From: Bactrocera neohumeralis
Taxonomy: Eukaryota; Arthropoda; Insecta; Diptera; Tephritidae
Length of the DNA stretch: 64,000 nt
Reading direction: 5' to 3'
NCBI RefSeq assembly: GCF_024586455.1
Contig: NC_065920.1
Span: 16,578,144-16,642,143, forward strand
Shown: one piece after another, positions 11,647-23,940 of the stretch
How the letters are laid out: each line of letters begins with the position of its first letter
Numbering within the stretch: position 1 is the stretch's first letter
The notes under the pieces: generated by a model
What the model was told of the DNA's origin: nothing
The model's database searches: none
Seen by the model: the letters and a program-made list of their open reading frames with translations, nothing else
Made by a program: the position numbers and the translations under genes

Positions 11647-12243
11647 ACAAGGTGCGTTCCAAAGTAAACAGGACTTTTTGAATCTAGCGCCCCCTGGTGG
11701 CGCCAACTATATGTCGAAGACGTTAGAATCTGCTAACTTTATCGATTGTCCAGTGAGAATTTCATGACATTTCATTGATTGGAAGTGAAGTTATTACGTT
11801 TTAAGTATCAGTATATTTGTGTTATCGGTGCGAAAATGAGCTTCGAACAAAGAGCCAACATTAAATTTTGTTTTTAAATTGATAAAACTTTTACAGAAAC
11901 GTTTTAATTGATGAAACAAGTTTATGACGATGATTGCCTATCCCGTAGCAGAGTGCACGAGTGGTTTCAACGTTTTTAAAGTGGTCATGAGCACATAAAT
12001 GACGATCAACCTGTGGGCCAATCAAAACCCGTGATCACCGGAAGTTCCATCGAAACTGTGCGTGAATTCATCAGCCGAAATCATCATTGAAATTCATGGA
12101 AATGGAATTGAACATCTCTAAAACATCGATTTATCGCATTTTGACCGAACATTTGAGCTTACGAAAGGTGTGTGCACGGTTTGTTCCGCACAAATTGACT
12201 GACGACCAAAAATTACTCAGAATCCAACATTCGAAGGACGAAT
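11647..12243 (+). mobile_element. Mariner transposon relic A (5' half)
   Basis: The left end ACAAGGTGCGTTCCAAAGTA is followed at 11836 by ATG and a frame beginning MSFEQRANIKFCF. Later blocks are MKQVYDDDCLSRSRVHEWFQ, SIETVREFI and SKTSIYRI in shifted frames, then a segment like RKVCARFVPHKLTDDQKLLR. This order (N-terminal helix-turn-helix, linker, start of catalytic region) is that of a mariner transposase, DD34D type. A one-base insertion after codon 12 gives a stop, and more stops follow. Sequence homologous to the catalytic domain is absent after about 12243. The family assignment is firm; the subfamily is not. Confidence 0.88.
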
Positions 12244-12249
12244 CACATT

Positions 12250-13010
12250 TTAACCATTGACCACTCAAAACCCGTGCGACTTCTTCCGAAAAATGCCATA
12301 ATTTCAAAAGGCCCCCGGCATACTGGTCGCGAGATCACTACCTTCAATATCAAGTAGTTTTTTCTGGATGAAACGGTCGCCATTGACGGTCACGTTCTTA
12401 CCGGCATCTTGAATACTGACCGATAATTTCACCGTCAAACCGTTGTTTTTCTGTGAAATGATAGCAATCTCTTCAGGTTTACATACCATTGAACTAAAAA
12501 CGGGCTTCATCGTTGAACAAAATTTCTCTCTCTTCTTGAAAAGACGTCGTTAAGATCTTCTTGCAATTTCTTTCAAAGATATCGACGTAAAATGCGCCAA
12601 GCGTTCCAAGCGTCAGTCGAGTTGCTGCAAAGGAACGGTTTCGATTCTCCACGGTTTTCGTGTACACTCTTTGCTACGACAGCTATATTTTCTTCACTGC
12701 ATGCCGGACTTAGTCCGTTCAGTCGAATATTGACTCATAATGAATGCTGAGTCTCAGTATGGGTGATGGTGTTGCGAATAGTACGCTCAGTAGATCGATT
12801 AGGTTGACAATAAGTTGAGCGAAACCGTCGAAACACATTCTATATATTTAGAACGTGAATTTTTGTAATTCAGTTGAACGGTTTGTAAACGTTGTTAGGC
12901 GTAAGCCTTTCCATGATGAAATACAAAACAATACTGAATAAAAATAGCATGACAGCTTGACACGACTCCCGCGTGATCTGTCAAAAAAGGTCTATTGAAA
13001 AAAGATCCTC
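12250..13010 (-). mobile_element. Mariner-superfamily transposon relic B, opposite strand
   Basis: On the minus strand the start codon is at 12914-12912 (MERLTPNNVY). Downstream blocks are RSTERTIRNTITHTETQHS, SEENIAVVAKSVHENR, WRILRRYL, EILFNDEARFLVQWYVN and DAGKNVTVNGDRF. NDEARF carries the first catalytic Asp; the later QDGAT block is not recognisable. Terminal sequence near 12946-13010 (GACAGATCACGCG and TTTTTTCAATAGACC on the minus strand) matches the left end of relic D at 52296. There are many frameshifts. It belongs to a different lineage from relic A and abuts it tail to tail. Confidence 0.85.
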
Positions 13011-15534
13011 CACTTGGATCACGCGTTATAACTTCGCTGAATATTTCGATGAATTAGCAGCTGAAAACGAAGTTTACAAATAGAAACCTTTGAACTGATA
13101 GTCGAAACTAACGTCTATTGCATTTTTAGAGTTTGAGTTTTTGATTCGGAACCTCCCATTAGATGTACTTATAGACGGATGAGAACCCGATACTGCTTAT
13201 AACTACTACTTATATCTAGTCTATAGTTTATCTTATGGATTTTCAATTATCTTGTCAATAGCAAATTAGTGACACAAAAGTCACTCAATTACTAAATCCT
13301 CTAATTAACTCCGCGGCTATAACTAGTTCTCAGCAGGTGCTCTTGGTTTCTTCAACCATGAAAATATCGGTCAGAGCCTTACATAAATGCTTTCGAAAAG
13401 CAGCAGTTGAGGAAAGCTGCCAAGTTGACAGTGCTTGGCCGAATAAAAATCCAGGTCCGTTCCGGTTACGCAGACCCGACTATCGTGGGAACAGTCTGGT
13501 ATGTTAACCCTGGTTGGCTTAGGCGTTGCTAAAGTCTGTACTCTCATACTTTATTAAACTGCAAATTCGACTACATATCAATTCGGCAATCTGAGCAAAA
13601 CCGTTCGATGACAAATTTCAGGAATCACAGTATCTTTCTTTATAATATTTTCAATTCAGTGTAGTCGCATGCTTTTTTACATTCCTGAGATGGGATAACG
13701 ACGATATAGAAGTATTACTGAAGTCTGTCTATAAATATTTGCAAGATTTTAGGCCGTCACTCATAACCTCGCTTATTTTTTGACCTTTCATAGAATTTCT
13801 ACGGATTGATGACGGCTGGATGAAAACTTTGGTCTCTGAATAAACTAGTTAGCAAATCTTTAGAGATCTAAGCAGATTCTTTATTGAACGAAAACTTTGG
13901 TATCAGAATTAAGAAGTTAGCATTTTTAGAGTTTATGGCCTTTCTTCACTAAGTATTCAAAGCTTCTTTCCCTCAATCAAACTTTCTGTGTTTCAGTCAA
14001 AATTCTTCCCATCTGCTCTGCCTCTCAAGGTATTCTTTCACATAACATTCCTTTATAAATCTATTTTCCATATTCTTAACAGTATAACCAGAGAAAGCAA
14101 ACTTTTATTACCGCAGACATGCTTCAAAATTTGTATGCAAACCAAAAGAATGCTAAAGACCTGAGCAAAAGTGATTGAAAACAAACCAAAAGCCAAAGAA
14201 AAGGGGGTAAAGACGAAAAAGGTCCTGTGTGTAAAACAAAGCCCGGACAACACTTTTCTGAGTGTACAAGCAAGCAACATCTTGCACGACATTTAACTAA
14301 CAAAACACAACAACAAATTCACCAGTTAAAGCAACAAAAATAACAAGCGGTGGATGGCTAGCAGATTACAAGCTCTACTTCTTAGTTGTTGTACAAGAAA
14401 ACCAGAAATTATAAAACCGAAAAGTTTGAGACAGAACTTTTTTCTACACAGCAACAATACCAACAACAAAATGTTCTTCGGCAACAACAATTTAACAAGC
14501 AAAATCTATGTAAATGTTTAATCGGCGAAGGTGTGAGTGCAATGCGGTGAAGCGTGGAATGTGCGTGCGGCGGGGTTTCGTGGCGGCATGGGTCCAATGG
14601 GGCGCTGTGTCTCGGCTGATGAAGTGCGTAAAGTAATTTTAATAGAAAATTGATTTATAATTGGAAAATGTTTTCCAGAAATTGATTTGCCACAAAGACC
14701 GCAGCGCAACGCAACGCAACCCAACATAGCATAGCACGGCACAGTGCGGCATAACACAGCTAAGCGCCGCATAGCAAGCCGCGAGCAGCTCTCAGCCCAT
14801 TTTAAGTTTTGAGAAGTTTGTCTACTTATTTTCATTTTTGTCTTGCAAGCACCACTGAACTGCTGAAACGAGTTTCGCTGAGGGGAGATGGTCTAACGCC
14901 ATCGCTGATGGTGATGATGACTTTGATGAGCAAAATTTCTTTACTTTCAGTTTTGAGAATATACATACATAATATATATGTACATATACATATATATATA
15001 TATATATGGTATATGTCGATTTCAATACGTATGCACCTGTAGGCACTACTTTTGGAAGAGTCATATTCCAATATCTGCTTAAGGTGTTCTCAGCAAGTCG
15101 CTGCTTAGTTTTAGCCCACTTATGCGTATCTACACACAACTATCTATGTGCTCGTCAACTCTTGTTGTTAGCATTTGAGGCGTTGCCATGGCCAACACCA
15201 TCGTCTGCACTCGAAACTGAAACTTCTTTTACGCTGCAGTCAAGACCTTAAGAAAAGGAGCAAGAAAGAACGAAAGTAGTTGAAAATCGTTAAAAACAAA
15301 AGTCCTTGCAATTCCTAGTGCATGGCTGCAATTCTTCATACTTTTTGCATCTTCGTTTGGCTGCTTTGAGTACTTACTTTCGCTTAGCGAATTTGATGCT
15401 TTCTAGTGGTTGCTAAACTGGTGTTTGTGCAATGCACAGTAGGACTGGTTTAAGCAAATGTGAAGTAAAAATAAATTAACTGAAGGAATGGAAAAACAAG
15501 GACAGATGTTAACTTTGGCTGAAAAATCTGTATC
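13011..15534. other. Unique and low-copy sequence, no gene seen
   Basis: At about 13370-13530 a segment containing TGCTTGGCCGAATAAAAATC and CAGACCCGACTATCGTGGGA reads like old repeat sequence but could not be placed. The A-rich stretch 14090-14510 resembles fly 5' untranslated sequence in composition, without an identifiable start or splice site. The region 14701-14735 holds GCAAC pentamers. Confidence 0.5.
14961..15010. repeat. (TA)n/(ATAC)n microsatellite
   Basis: Alternating ATACATACAT and TATATATATA sequence. Frames crossing it on both strands are Ile/Tyr artefacts. Confidence 0.85.
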
Positions 15535-16145
15535 CCCATAAAAGTGTATAGAAAAATCTTTATCCCCGTTCTGATCGATCATTTTTGTGTGGTAGCTATA
15601 AGCAATAGTGAATCGAAGTCAACAATTTTTTGGACATTGTAGTGTTGCTTTGGACAATAAACTGTATCAAATTTCATGAAGATATCTTGGCAAATAAAAA
15701 TGTTTTGCATACAACGATTTGATTTTGATCGATCATTTTATATGGCAGCTATATGCTATGGTAGTCCGATCTGAGCAATTTCTTCAGATATTGCACAATT
15801 GCCTCAGATAAGAATCCATTTCAAATTTCTTAAAATTATCTCATCAAATGAAAATGTTTTCCGTACAAGCACTTCATTCCGATCATTCAGTTTGTATGGC
15901 AGCTATATCCAGTACTGATCCTACATCGTCGGATCAGGCAAATGAGCAGCTTTTTGGGCAGAAAACTATGTGTGCAGCATTTCAGATCGATAACTTGAAA
16001 ATTGAGGGACTAGTTCGCGTACATACGGACCGAAAGACAAGCTGTCATATCTAAATCGACTCAATATGTTACGCTGATCACTTATGTACATACATACATA
16101 CTCGATAGGGTCTCAGACGTTTTCTTTCTGGAAGTTACAAACTTC
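15535..16145 (-). mobile_element. 154-bp-monomer element, copy 5, reversed
   Basis: The monomer is seen in reverse complement (TATGGCAGCTATATGCTAT). Equivalent positions are 15588, 15741 and 15895, giving spacings of 153 and 154 bp. The conserved head lies at the high-coordinate side (GAGGGACTAGTTCGCGTACA, complementary to the TGTATATACGCGAACTAG type). The GGGTATT right end is not clearly preserved at the low-coordinate side. Confidence 0.82.
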
Positions 16146-17061
16146 TGGTTAAACTTAATAAATTCTGCTCACAGTATAATTATAAAGTGTTAAACATTTT
16201 AGAATTTTCTATTGAGATGCATTGGAACTGAGAGCGACCTATTTCATCTGATTTCCGTTGAACGTTTTGTTTTGATAACATTTGTACACATTAAGCACTC
16301 GTCTTTTCTGAAGTCCACTAATCTTTTTCAGCAAAGATCAGAATCTTTGAACCAAGAAAATTCAGTTCAGGACGGTTCTGAAATCCTTAAACTTTGCTAT
16401 ATGTCTTTGGAATTTATTCCAATATAAAGCACGGAGATTATTCAGAGTCTTAGAAAATTTATCACTTCACACATAAGTGTGTCGGAGAGTTTCTAGTTGG
16501 TTTGGCATTGGTCTAGCTAAATTGGACCATTTCTGTCTTAGCAACAATTATACGAGTCCGCACTTCTTTAAGGTTTCTAAAACATAGATAAATTTGGATC
16601 ACCCTTAAGTAGACTAATCTAGAAACACATGACGGATTCATTATCTCACATGTTTCGACTTTCTTCAAAAATTATTCCATTAAAGCACACAAAAAGTCTT
16701 GAAAGCTCCACCTTGTTCTTGTTGTAGTCTCTTATTGTGTTTTAAGTCCTCCATCACCTCATATTTGGGACATTTGGTCCCAGCTGTCGCATAACGCCGT
16801 GAGCTATCTGGGTTTAAGTCAACTGGTCTACTAAGATTTGCCTCTGTTGGTAGTAGTCTGGTACCGTCTTTTGCATTCGAAATATTATTTCATGAACCTA
16901 AAATACTGCAAGTGTTTTGTCATTGATATTTTAGTATATTTTATAGACTCGTGTTTTCTAGCTAACTTGATGATCTATGGACTGTTCGCTTCATTAAAAT
17001 TGCTTTTAAGTACTAATGAGAACTAGGACTAGGTCTGTTCCCATAATAAACAAACGAGTCT
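16146..17061. other. Unassigned sequence, no gene seen
   Basis: Mixed AT-rich sequence without recognisable coding, RNA or repeat structure. Parts around 16480-16830 have the base composition of LINE 3' regions but no diagnostic motif. Confidence 0.45.
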
Positions 17062-17420
17062 AAGTAACCAGAATGTAGGTTGGTAGGTAGAGTGGCTGTC
17101 TGACGACACACCCTGCACCTAGGTCTCCAAGAGGTTATTTGAGGTACCACAGGGACTTACATCACTTATGTGTCCTCTCGGAACCAGTCCTTGCTTCTGA
17201 TGAAGTTCATATAGAAACCCTCTACCAGAATAACTGGATCATATATTGAGCGAACGACTGGTGACACAGAAGCCTGTCTAGCCGCTCCCACCAAAAATTG
17301 AAGTTTAGTATACATTTAGTATAAACTACAATTTCAGAGAGTACTGTTCTCAAAACCCTATTAGAAACCCATTCCAGTCCCACAGTAATACAACTATATT
17401 TCAGCTGCCTTCTCAGCAGC
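17062..17420 (-). mobile_element. LINE 3'-end relic
   Basis: A GTAGGTTGGTAGGTAGAGTG phrase is followed by GCACCTAGGTCTCCAAGAGG, ACCACAGGGACTTA and TGTCCTCTCGGAACCAG. These align in order with 37143-37260 (GCACCTAGGCCTTTGG, ACCACTGGGATC, TGTCCTCTCTGAACCAC). I take both as the reverse-strand 3' tail of one non-LTR family. No catalytic motif remains, so the class is inferred. Confidence 0.55.
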
Positions 17421-19529
17421 ACCCACAGTCGCTTACAGTCTTATCGGTGTTGCTGGTTTTTAAAGATGTGCGCTTTCTCTCTTTCGCTGACGCGGCTGCT
17501 GACTCTCCACCTCTATGTCCCTCACTCGCTTTTCTCACCGCTCAGCTGCTAGCGAAAACTTTTCCAATTGACTTTGCTTACGTTGGTATTTTTCTTGCTA
17601 ACAGCTTTTCCCACCAACAACGCTAACCATGTGGCAAGTAAACAGAGCTCTCAGCGTCTGAAGGGTGAAGAGGCAGCAAATAAAAGAGATAAGCGTGTAA
17701 GAAGTGCTAAGATGTGGCGAGGTGCGTTAATGCGGCCACAACACAAGCGGTTGAGGCAACCGAAGGCGAAGAAGAAGAGGAAGCCAAAGTAGCAGGCAAA
17801 GGCGACGAGGAAGCAGCTCCGGTGGCTACATTGTAATTTTGAAAATGAGTAAAGTTTTTCCAACCTTAAAGTGGGTTTCTGTGGCTGCTGCCAAAGTGAA
17901 AATAAGCACAAACATACAGACATACACACACACACACACACTTGCAACCCATTTGAATGCTGTGGCAGTGGCAAGTGCTCGAAAAGTTACAAGGAGAAAA
18001 ATTTAGAAATTTTGCTATCTTTGCATTTGCTGCTTTTAAATACTTTACCGCTATGCGCAGCATTTCCGAAGAAACTGACAATGCCACCGCGCAGTTGAGG
18101 TCCTTCAAAGTCATCTTCAACTGGCGGGCACGTCTTCTTTGTGGCGTATTGTTTTTGACGTTGGCCGCTCTGAAGCGGAAACTATTACGAGTCGCTGGCG
18201 CTGGCGCTGCCACTTCTTTCAAAGCTTCTGCCGTTTATGTGGCAATGTGGCAGCTTTGGTCGGCTGCCGCGTCGGCTTTTAGCATTAGTCGCTGTGCGTG
18301 CGGACACACGCTCCGGCCCCGTTCCCCGTCCCAGCGGCCTGTGACGTCGGCCTGCGGCTGTTGCGGTTCATTTAATTGAATTACGAGAGTATTTTTATTG
18401 AGTTCGCGCAACATACACATAAAAGGATTAACACGCGAAAACTTTTTTGATTTACCGCCTTATCTTTCGTTCATTTGAGAAATTCTTCGGCAGCTGCCTT
18501 CACTTCCTGCCTTCCTCGGCGTAAACTTGGTTGCGCTTTGATGCCTACAAAGTCATTTATTTGCACATTCTTCCTCTTAATAAAGCTGCTAATACCGCCG
18601 CCGGGTCGCGGGCGTACGACGAGCGGCCAACCGACGTGTCCGCTTATCGCTGACTGGTGCAGAACCCTGCTTGACAATTTCACTTTGTAATTCATTTTAT
18701 TTATTGTAGGCGCTAATGTCCTTCAGAAGCCTTGCCTCACTGTCACACACACACACTCACTCACCTTGAGATTTATATATATACATATTTGCAAAGCCGA
18801 TTCTTACTTTCCTTTGCCGCCCCATGGTGACCATCACACCTCTGCTTTCCTTTATTATTCATCTTCTTCTTCGCCTTCACTGGCACACTTTGAAATTAAT
18901 TTGCTTCTGCACGCAATTGTCGTCAGACGGCATAACAACAGCAACAATGCAGTGAGAGAGTGCAACCATTTTGCCTGCATTACGTGCAATGAAAGCAAGT
19001 ACCGTTCAAGTGTGTCGCCGTAGAGAACGAAAAAAGATAATTTTTCACCTGACTGCCTTATCTTCTGTGCGACGCTTCCTTTATGCTCGCCACCTTTCTC
19101 ACTCTCACTGTGTGCTTTTGCCGCAGGAAGAACGTACCGCTTGTTGTCCATCGGCCGATTTACGCCATCCATTGCAGCGGCTCAGCATTTAATTATTTCT
19201 CATTTTTAATTTACAACCACTCGACTGCTTTGATTAATTTGCGCGTAACAGTGTAGAAAATAAATTTCACAGATTTCACCCGAAGCGCCGTTGGTCAGCG
19301 CCTTCGTTGCAATGTCACCTGTGGAGATGGAAAATCTATAATTGATTACTTTAAATTTAGTTTTCTGCAAGCGGCATTGTATGACCTTTAAGTTGAAATG
19401 GTCAAAGTAACCATGGATATTGATAAATCGTCCACTTAAGAAATCGAGAATTCCTTCGAAACAAATTTTTACGATTCGCGGTATTTCTCTTTTCCATAAC
19501 TTTCAAATTCACCATTCGGAGCCGTGGAA
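17421..19529. other. GC-richer unique sequence, no gene confirmed
   Basis: This is the most GC-rich stretch without recognised repeats (for example CGCTGGCGCTGGCGCTGCC near 18195 and CGCCGCCGGGTCGCGGG near 18596). Frames exist on both strands, including 141 codons at 17957-18379, but none shows a domain, biased codon use that I can detect, or splice context. It could be a cis-regulatory block or untranslated exon sequence. Confidence 0.5.
17924..17941. repeat. (CA)n microsatellite
   Basis: Nine CA dinucleotides in a row, within a longer CATACAGACATACA context. Confidence 0.9.
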
Positions 19530-20290
19530 TACGTCCCATCTCAAGGGGCAGAAAGCTGGGCATTCGCATAGATAATATTCCAGCGTGTTATTATTCTTCG
19601 CGCATGCTTTGCATTCCGCTGAATCCACTTATCCCATTTTCTGAAGGTGAGATTTTAAAGGTACGTGCCCTCTGGTGGCCCCTGTAATGTCACTAAGCTC
19701 GCTTTTGCCAAGAAGTAGGGACTTTTTGATCTGTTCGCCTTAACAATACCCCAAAGTAACTTTGTGTTAAGCTTTGAGTTATTTGTGTTCCGGGACTAGA
19801 GGTGTACCTTAAGGTTCTATTGCTTCAAACAACTCTTGAATGACCCGAATGGCCTGGGACAACTTGTGTTTCCAGCTGCCTCCGAGCGGACCGGCTTCTC
19901 CAGCTTACATCCGCCTTGTCTGTACACTAAAAAATTTATGGACGTGCTGGTTAGAGCAGAAGTCCTGTTGGCATCTTCTGTTATGCGCATAATTTCTTTA
20001 CTGATCTTCCTTTCCCCATCGCATTGCCAACTTAGCCAAAGTTCATTGACAAGGGCGAGTATGATACCATGCTCGTAGTGACGCCGAGTCGGACTCCATT
20101 GGCCTAAAATCATACTCCAGCTGGCTGTAAGCATTGCGTCATACTTCACTTGTAGGTGTGTTGGCCGGATGTCGAGGATAACCTACGGAGTTCTTCTAAT
20201 GGTAGCGCCCTTAAAACCATTATTAGTGAAAACGTGCTCTCCATTTACCACAGTCCATTTGAAATTCAACGGCTAGCTTTTGGAATTTAT
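19530..20290 (-). mobile_element. LINE C-terminal zinc-knuckle and 3' relic
   Basis: On the minus strand, 19690-19545 translates with one stop as GHVPLKSHLQKMG, then SAECKACAKNNNTLEYYLCE and CPAF. This matches the Cys-Cys-His-Cys box closing LINE polyproteins of the jockey/I/LOA type (C-x2-C, spacer, C-x1-C-P). The homologous block at 58310-58380 reads KSHLQKIGTTESAECRACQK. Downstream sequence to about 20290 (lower strand upstream part) shares ATTGCTTCAA-type phrases with 58530. The element is a decayed fragment. Confidence 0.72.
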
Positions 20291-20666
20291 ATTTACGAAA
20301 AATATCAATTCTAGTTCACTATCTTATAACGACGTCCAGTTTGTTTAACGTGGGCTCCTACTGACGACAACCTTACCCCACGGCGTTGAAAAGCACAGCG
20401 GATCAAATCAATGCGTTGATCTGCGTCCCGAAAATGCCGTAATTTGTGTGTGTCAGTTGTCAGTTGTTTCCGCATTCGGATTTTAACCACAGCCACCACG
20501 ATACTCCCCGAGGTGTCATTCCGCATTTGGAGCTCAACAAACCCAACGTTTTTAATGTTCTTATAAGTCACTCCGTTAGGATTATTATCCCAAGTGTCTC
20601 ACCACCAACATCTGACCCCAACCGAATACTATCGTGGCTGCTTCCTACCATACAGCGGTTCCATAA

Positions 20667-21125
20667 GTGGCGCAGGCCATAAACAAGCCACGATATATTG
20701 TGCGAACAGCTCGTTGTCGGAAACCCCAATCACCTCGCAAAATGCGTCGTACTTTACCTACGGATGCCTGCGGTCGCTTTTTCACATACGCTAAGTGTGG
20801 AGGGACACACATTCTTTCACCCGGACAATCGGTGAACGAACGAGTAACCTTCGAAGAAGGAGGTCACCGGCATACGCAGAACACTTACAGAGTGGCTCGA
20901 GCTGCCCAAGCAGATAACTATCTCATAGCAGTGAGATTTCCGGATTTGTATCCGAAAACGGATTTTCAACTCGCCAGAATGTCTCAAAATTACTTGGATT
21001 ATGTATTTTACCATCCGCCGTTGTATCTCAAGGATCCAATAGTGCAAAACAAAAGGCTCTGTCTGGGTTCTATAGTTTGCAGTTTTGCTACATATGCGTT
21101 GCATTATTTCCCTGGAGAAGCCTAA
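20667..21125 (+). other. Unassigned 152-codon open frame
   Basis: This is one of the longest uninterrupted frames in the window (MAQAINKPRYIV to LHYFPGEA). It is rich in Arg and Tyr and contains one CAKCGG-like segment, but no domain that I recognise. There is no evident intron boundary, Kozak support or polyadenylation context, and opposite-strand frames of similar size overlap it. It may be chance or part of an old retroelement. I do not call it a gene. Confidence 0.25.
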
Positions 21126-23465
21126 TTCAGATCAGCTCAGTATTTGATTGTAACCCTGTGTGCCAGCATTTCATTTACCGAAAGACGATTTCTGATTCGT
21201 CTTGCTTCGCTTCGGGAGGCAGTGCTTAATCGCCGCTTGCGTTGCTGTTGAAAAGAAGCCTCTAGTCAGCTGATTGAATTCTTCATCAATCGATTTACTT
21301 AGAAGTTAAAAACAGCTTTTCTTACTCAAAGAGAGAGAGGTCGAATGTTAAATTAGCTGGATCTGGTAGTTCCAATATCGCACACAGAACCACTACATCA
21401 GTTCACACTGGTCCATTTACCACATGGACGAAGAAATACATTCGAATCATATCCATCACGGGAAAAGTGGGCGAATTGGATTGTTAGCGTATAGTTTGGT
21501 TTTGGATCTGCATCGGTTAGGCAGAGAGTTGATGTGGGAACTCTGAATGTATTACCCACCCATCCGCTCACCTTAAATCCGCTATTTTAAATATGTTGCT
21601 CAATCGGAATAACCGCTTTCTAGATTTGTGGATAAATGTTTTCGTTGTCGACAACCGTAGCTCTGACAAAATCTAACTTAAGCCTGGTTAGAAAATATTG
21701 AGAGAACCAATTTGAAATCCAAAACCCTTGCCATAAAGTTTCATCCCCACACAACTCTTGTTGGACCTACACGGCTCTAAATTTGATTGACTAAGGGCGA
21801 GCTTCAATCTAGGTAATAACCAGTGATAACCAACAGACCACTGTTATTCCAAAAGAAATAATCACATACCGATCAAAAACCGTTACTCACCCACACATCA
21901 ATACATATCGACCGCGAGTGCTATCTGCTCGCTGAATTTATAACCACGTTCGATATTATGACTTCGGCGAGATCACTTTCGTCAACGCTGACATAAATCA
22001 CCCGTTAAGTGTACAACCGCTCGCAGTGCAGCGTTGCAATTAATAAAAATGCGAAAAACGGCGAACAAGCGATATTTTATGGCATCAAAAATGCTTGCGC
22101 CATAAATAAGTGGAGTCCGTGAGTGGCGGCAGCCGCAGCCGAATAAGAAGAAGACAAGTGAAAAAAAGAATATGAATTTTTATTTTGCTATTAATTAAAT
22201 TGTGAATTATGTAGGCAATTCGCACGCCATCATAAATGGTTGACCGAACGCCGAAATGTACGCGAAAACATGTGAACTGCAGCGCCGGCACTCTGATCCG
22301 ATCCGAGCGATGAGCGGGCGCTGCTGCAAGCTGTTGGGGCACCGCATGCCGACAGGTAAAGTGAAGTGGGCCACGCAGTTGCGGTGGACTTGGGCGTATG
22401 TGACTTATTGCTGTGATAAATATGTAATAATGTATTACATACTGACAGATATATAAGTGTGTGTGTGCTTATATGTGAATCGCTGTACATGAGAAGTACC
22501 TGGTCGTCGTCTTGTTGCTCACTTGATGCTGTTGCACGTAAATGTTGCGCACGTTTGGAGGCGCATAAACTTTTATTATCGCCCAACGCAGTCGGGTCCC
22601 CACACACACAAACATACATACGCCGAGGCAAGTACATGACCTCACGAAGCGCGACCAAATATCATATCCACCAACAGTCCACCGAGTTGAATGCCAAGCA
22701 AAACAAATAGAAGTCACAAGTAAATTAAAACTTTATGAGAAAATCACAAAGAAAAACGAAACAAACACAACAACACAAAGCCACAAAAATGGCAACTGTT
22801 GCAACAGCGCCGGCGCAATGCCAATGCCGTCACCATGCCGCAGAAATATATCAACGAGACATCTTCCACATTCAATGTGATATTAAATTATAAATGAATG
22901 AAATTTTATGACACACACATAAACGAGGCGGCCACGGCAAAGAGGATGCGCCGCAGTACCACATGAGCGAATTGGACGCAGGGACCAAGCAGGCACAACT
23001 GCACGCATGATGAGGCTACTGCGCTGACTTTACTTATGGTTCTCTGCAGCTTTGATACACTAGACAACAAAAGAATTTAGACTGGCAGAGAGTCGTTTTA
23101 TTTCAGCTTCCCTCCCGTTGGACTCATTTTACAGTGGTGTCTGATGGACTACTCCAAAGAACTATTCATTTATTAGCAAACATGCGGAAACTTTGCGACT
23201 TGATCTTTCACGGAGTCCTAGGAAAATTTGAATTTGCCCTTCTATATCAGTGTTTTACAGAAAAAGTTATGACTTGTGTTTGCTTTGGTTGTGGACTGGG
23301 CCTTGGACCCACCGCAGCTCCAAAAATGGTCGAATTTACAACGAATCACTTCTGCCACATCCTAAGAGCCGCTGGGTTTTATTTTATTTTAGTGCAATAC
23401 TCCTCACTGCTTAATGTAGTTACAGGGTTCTTTCATAGCACCAATTATTATATTCCTGATGCTTA
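21126..23465. other. Unique sequence, no gene confirmed
   Basis: Mixed sequence with GC-richer parts near 21880-22000 and 22240-22400, and 22780-23000. Overlapping frames on both strands (for example 142 codons at 22658-22230 minus) show no recognisable domain. A CACACACA run lies near 22604. No RNA gene is seen. Confidence 0.5.
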
Positions 23466-23740
23466 GTCCATCTACTTCTTCGTCTTTAATGGCGTAGACA
23501 CCAGTCGTTTCTTCTTTTCGCAATTTGACGCCAATTCGAGATACCAAGTGCACCGATCTCCATTCTCTATGTGATCTCTCCAACGGAGTGCAGGTCTTCT
23601 TCTTCCTCTGCTTTCACCGGCGGGTACTGCGTCGAATACTTTCAGAGCTGGAGTGTTTTCATCCATACGGACGACATGACCTAGCCGCTGTCTCTTAATG
23701 TCGTCGTATAACTCGTACAGCTGATCGTCCCATCGAATGC
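23466..23740 (-). mobile_element. RTE-like LINE, C-terminal end of the RT polyprotein
   Basis: The minus-strand frame at 23666-23472 begins near MDENTPALKVFDAVPAGESR and continues with RRPALRWRDHIE. This RMDE..P...F and RGRP.LRW.D pattern closes reverse-transcriptase polyproteins of RTE/BovB-like LINEs and is usually followed by a short 3' tail. Upstream on the minus strand, CGACATTAAGAGACAGCGGC continues the homology. The frame then becomes Lys-rich (EKKKRLVSTPLKTKK) through a shift. A second copy of the same 3' end is at 41880-41985. Confidence 0.75.
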
Positions 23741-23940
23741 GATATTAGCTTAGTCCTTACTGTGTATCATTGATGTATTTACTTGGAGTTGTTTCTTGCC
23801 ACTTAGTCTACCTCATAGCTATGTGTTCTTGTCTGTTGATATTCTATTATTTGAAAATTAAGATCCTTTAAACTCTTCTAATCAAATCTGTTGTCAAAGG
23901 AGAACCGTTTTATAATACTATTGCTCTCCTAACATCATCC

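Noticed and set aside
14518..14835. 106-codon Cys/Arg-containing minus-strand frame
   Set aside because: Partly generated by GCAAC and AGCATAGCA short repeats at 14701-14770; no domain and no splice context.
17957..18379. 141-codon Ala/Arg-rich forward frame in a GC-rich block
   Set aside because: The opposite strand and other frames are also open here because of base composition; no domain, leader or splice context.
23134..23466. 111-codon forward frame
   Set aside because: No recognisable family or initiation context, and it ends beside a LINE relic; treated as chance.
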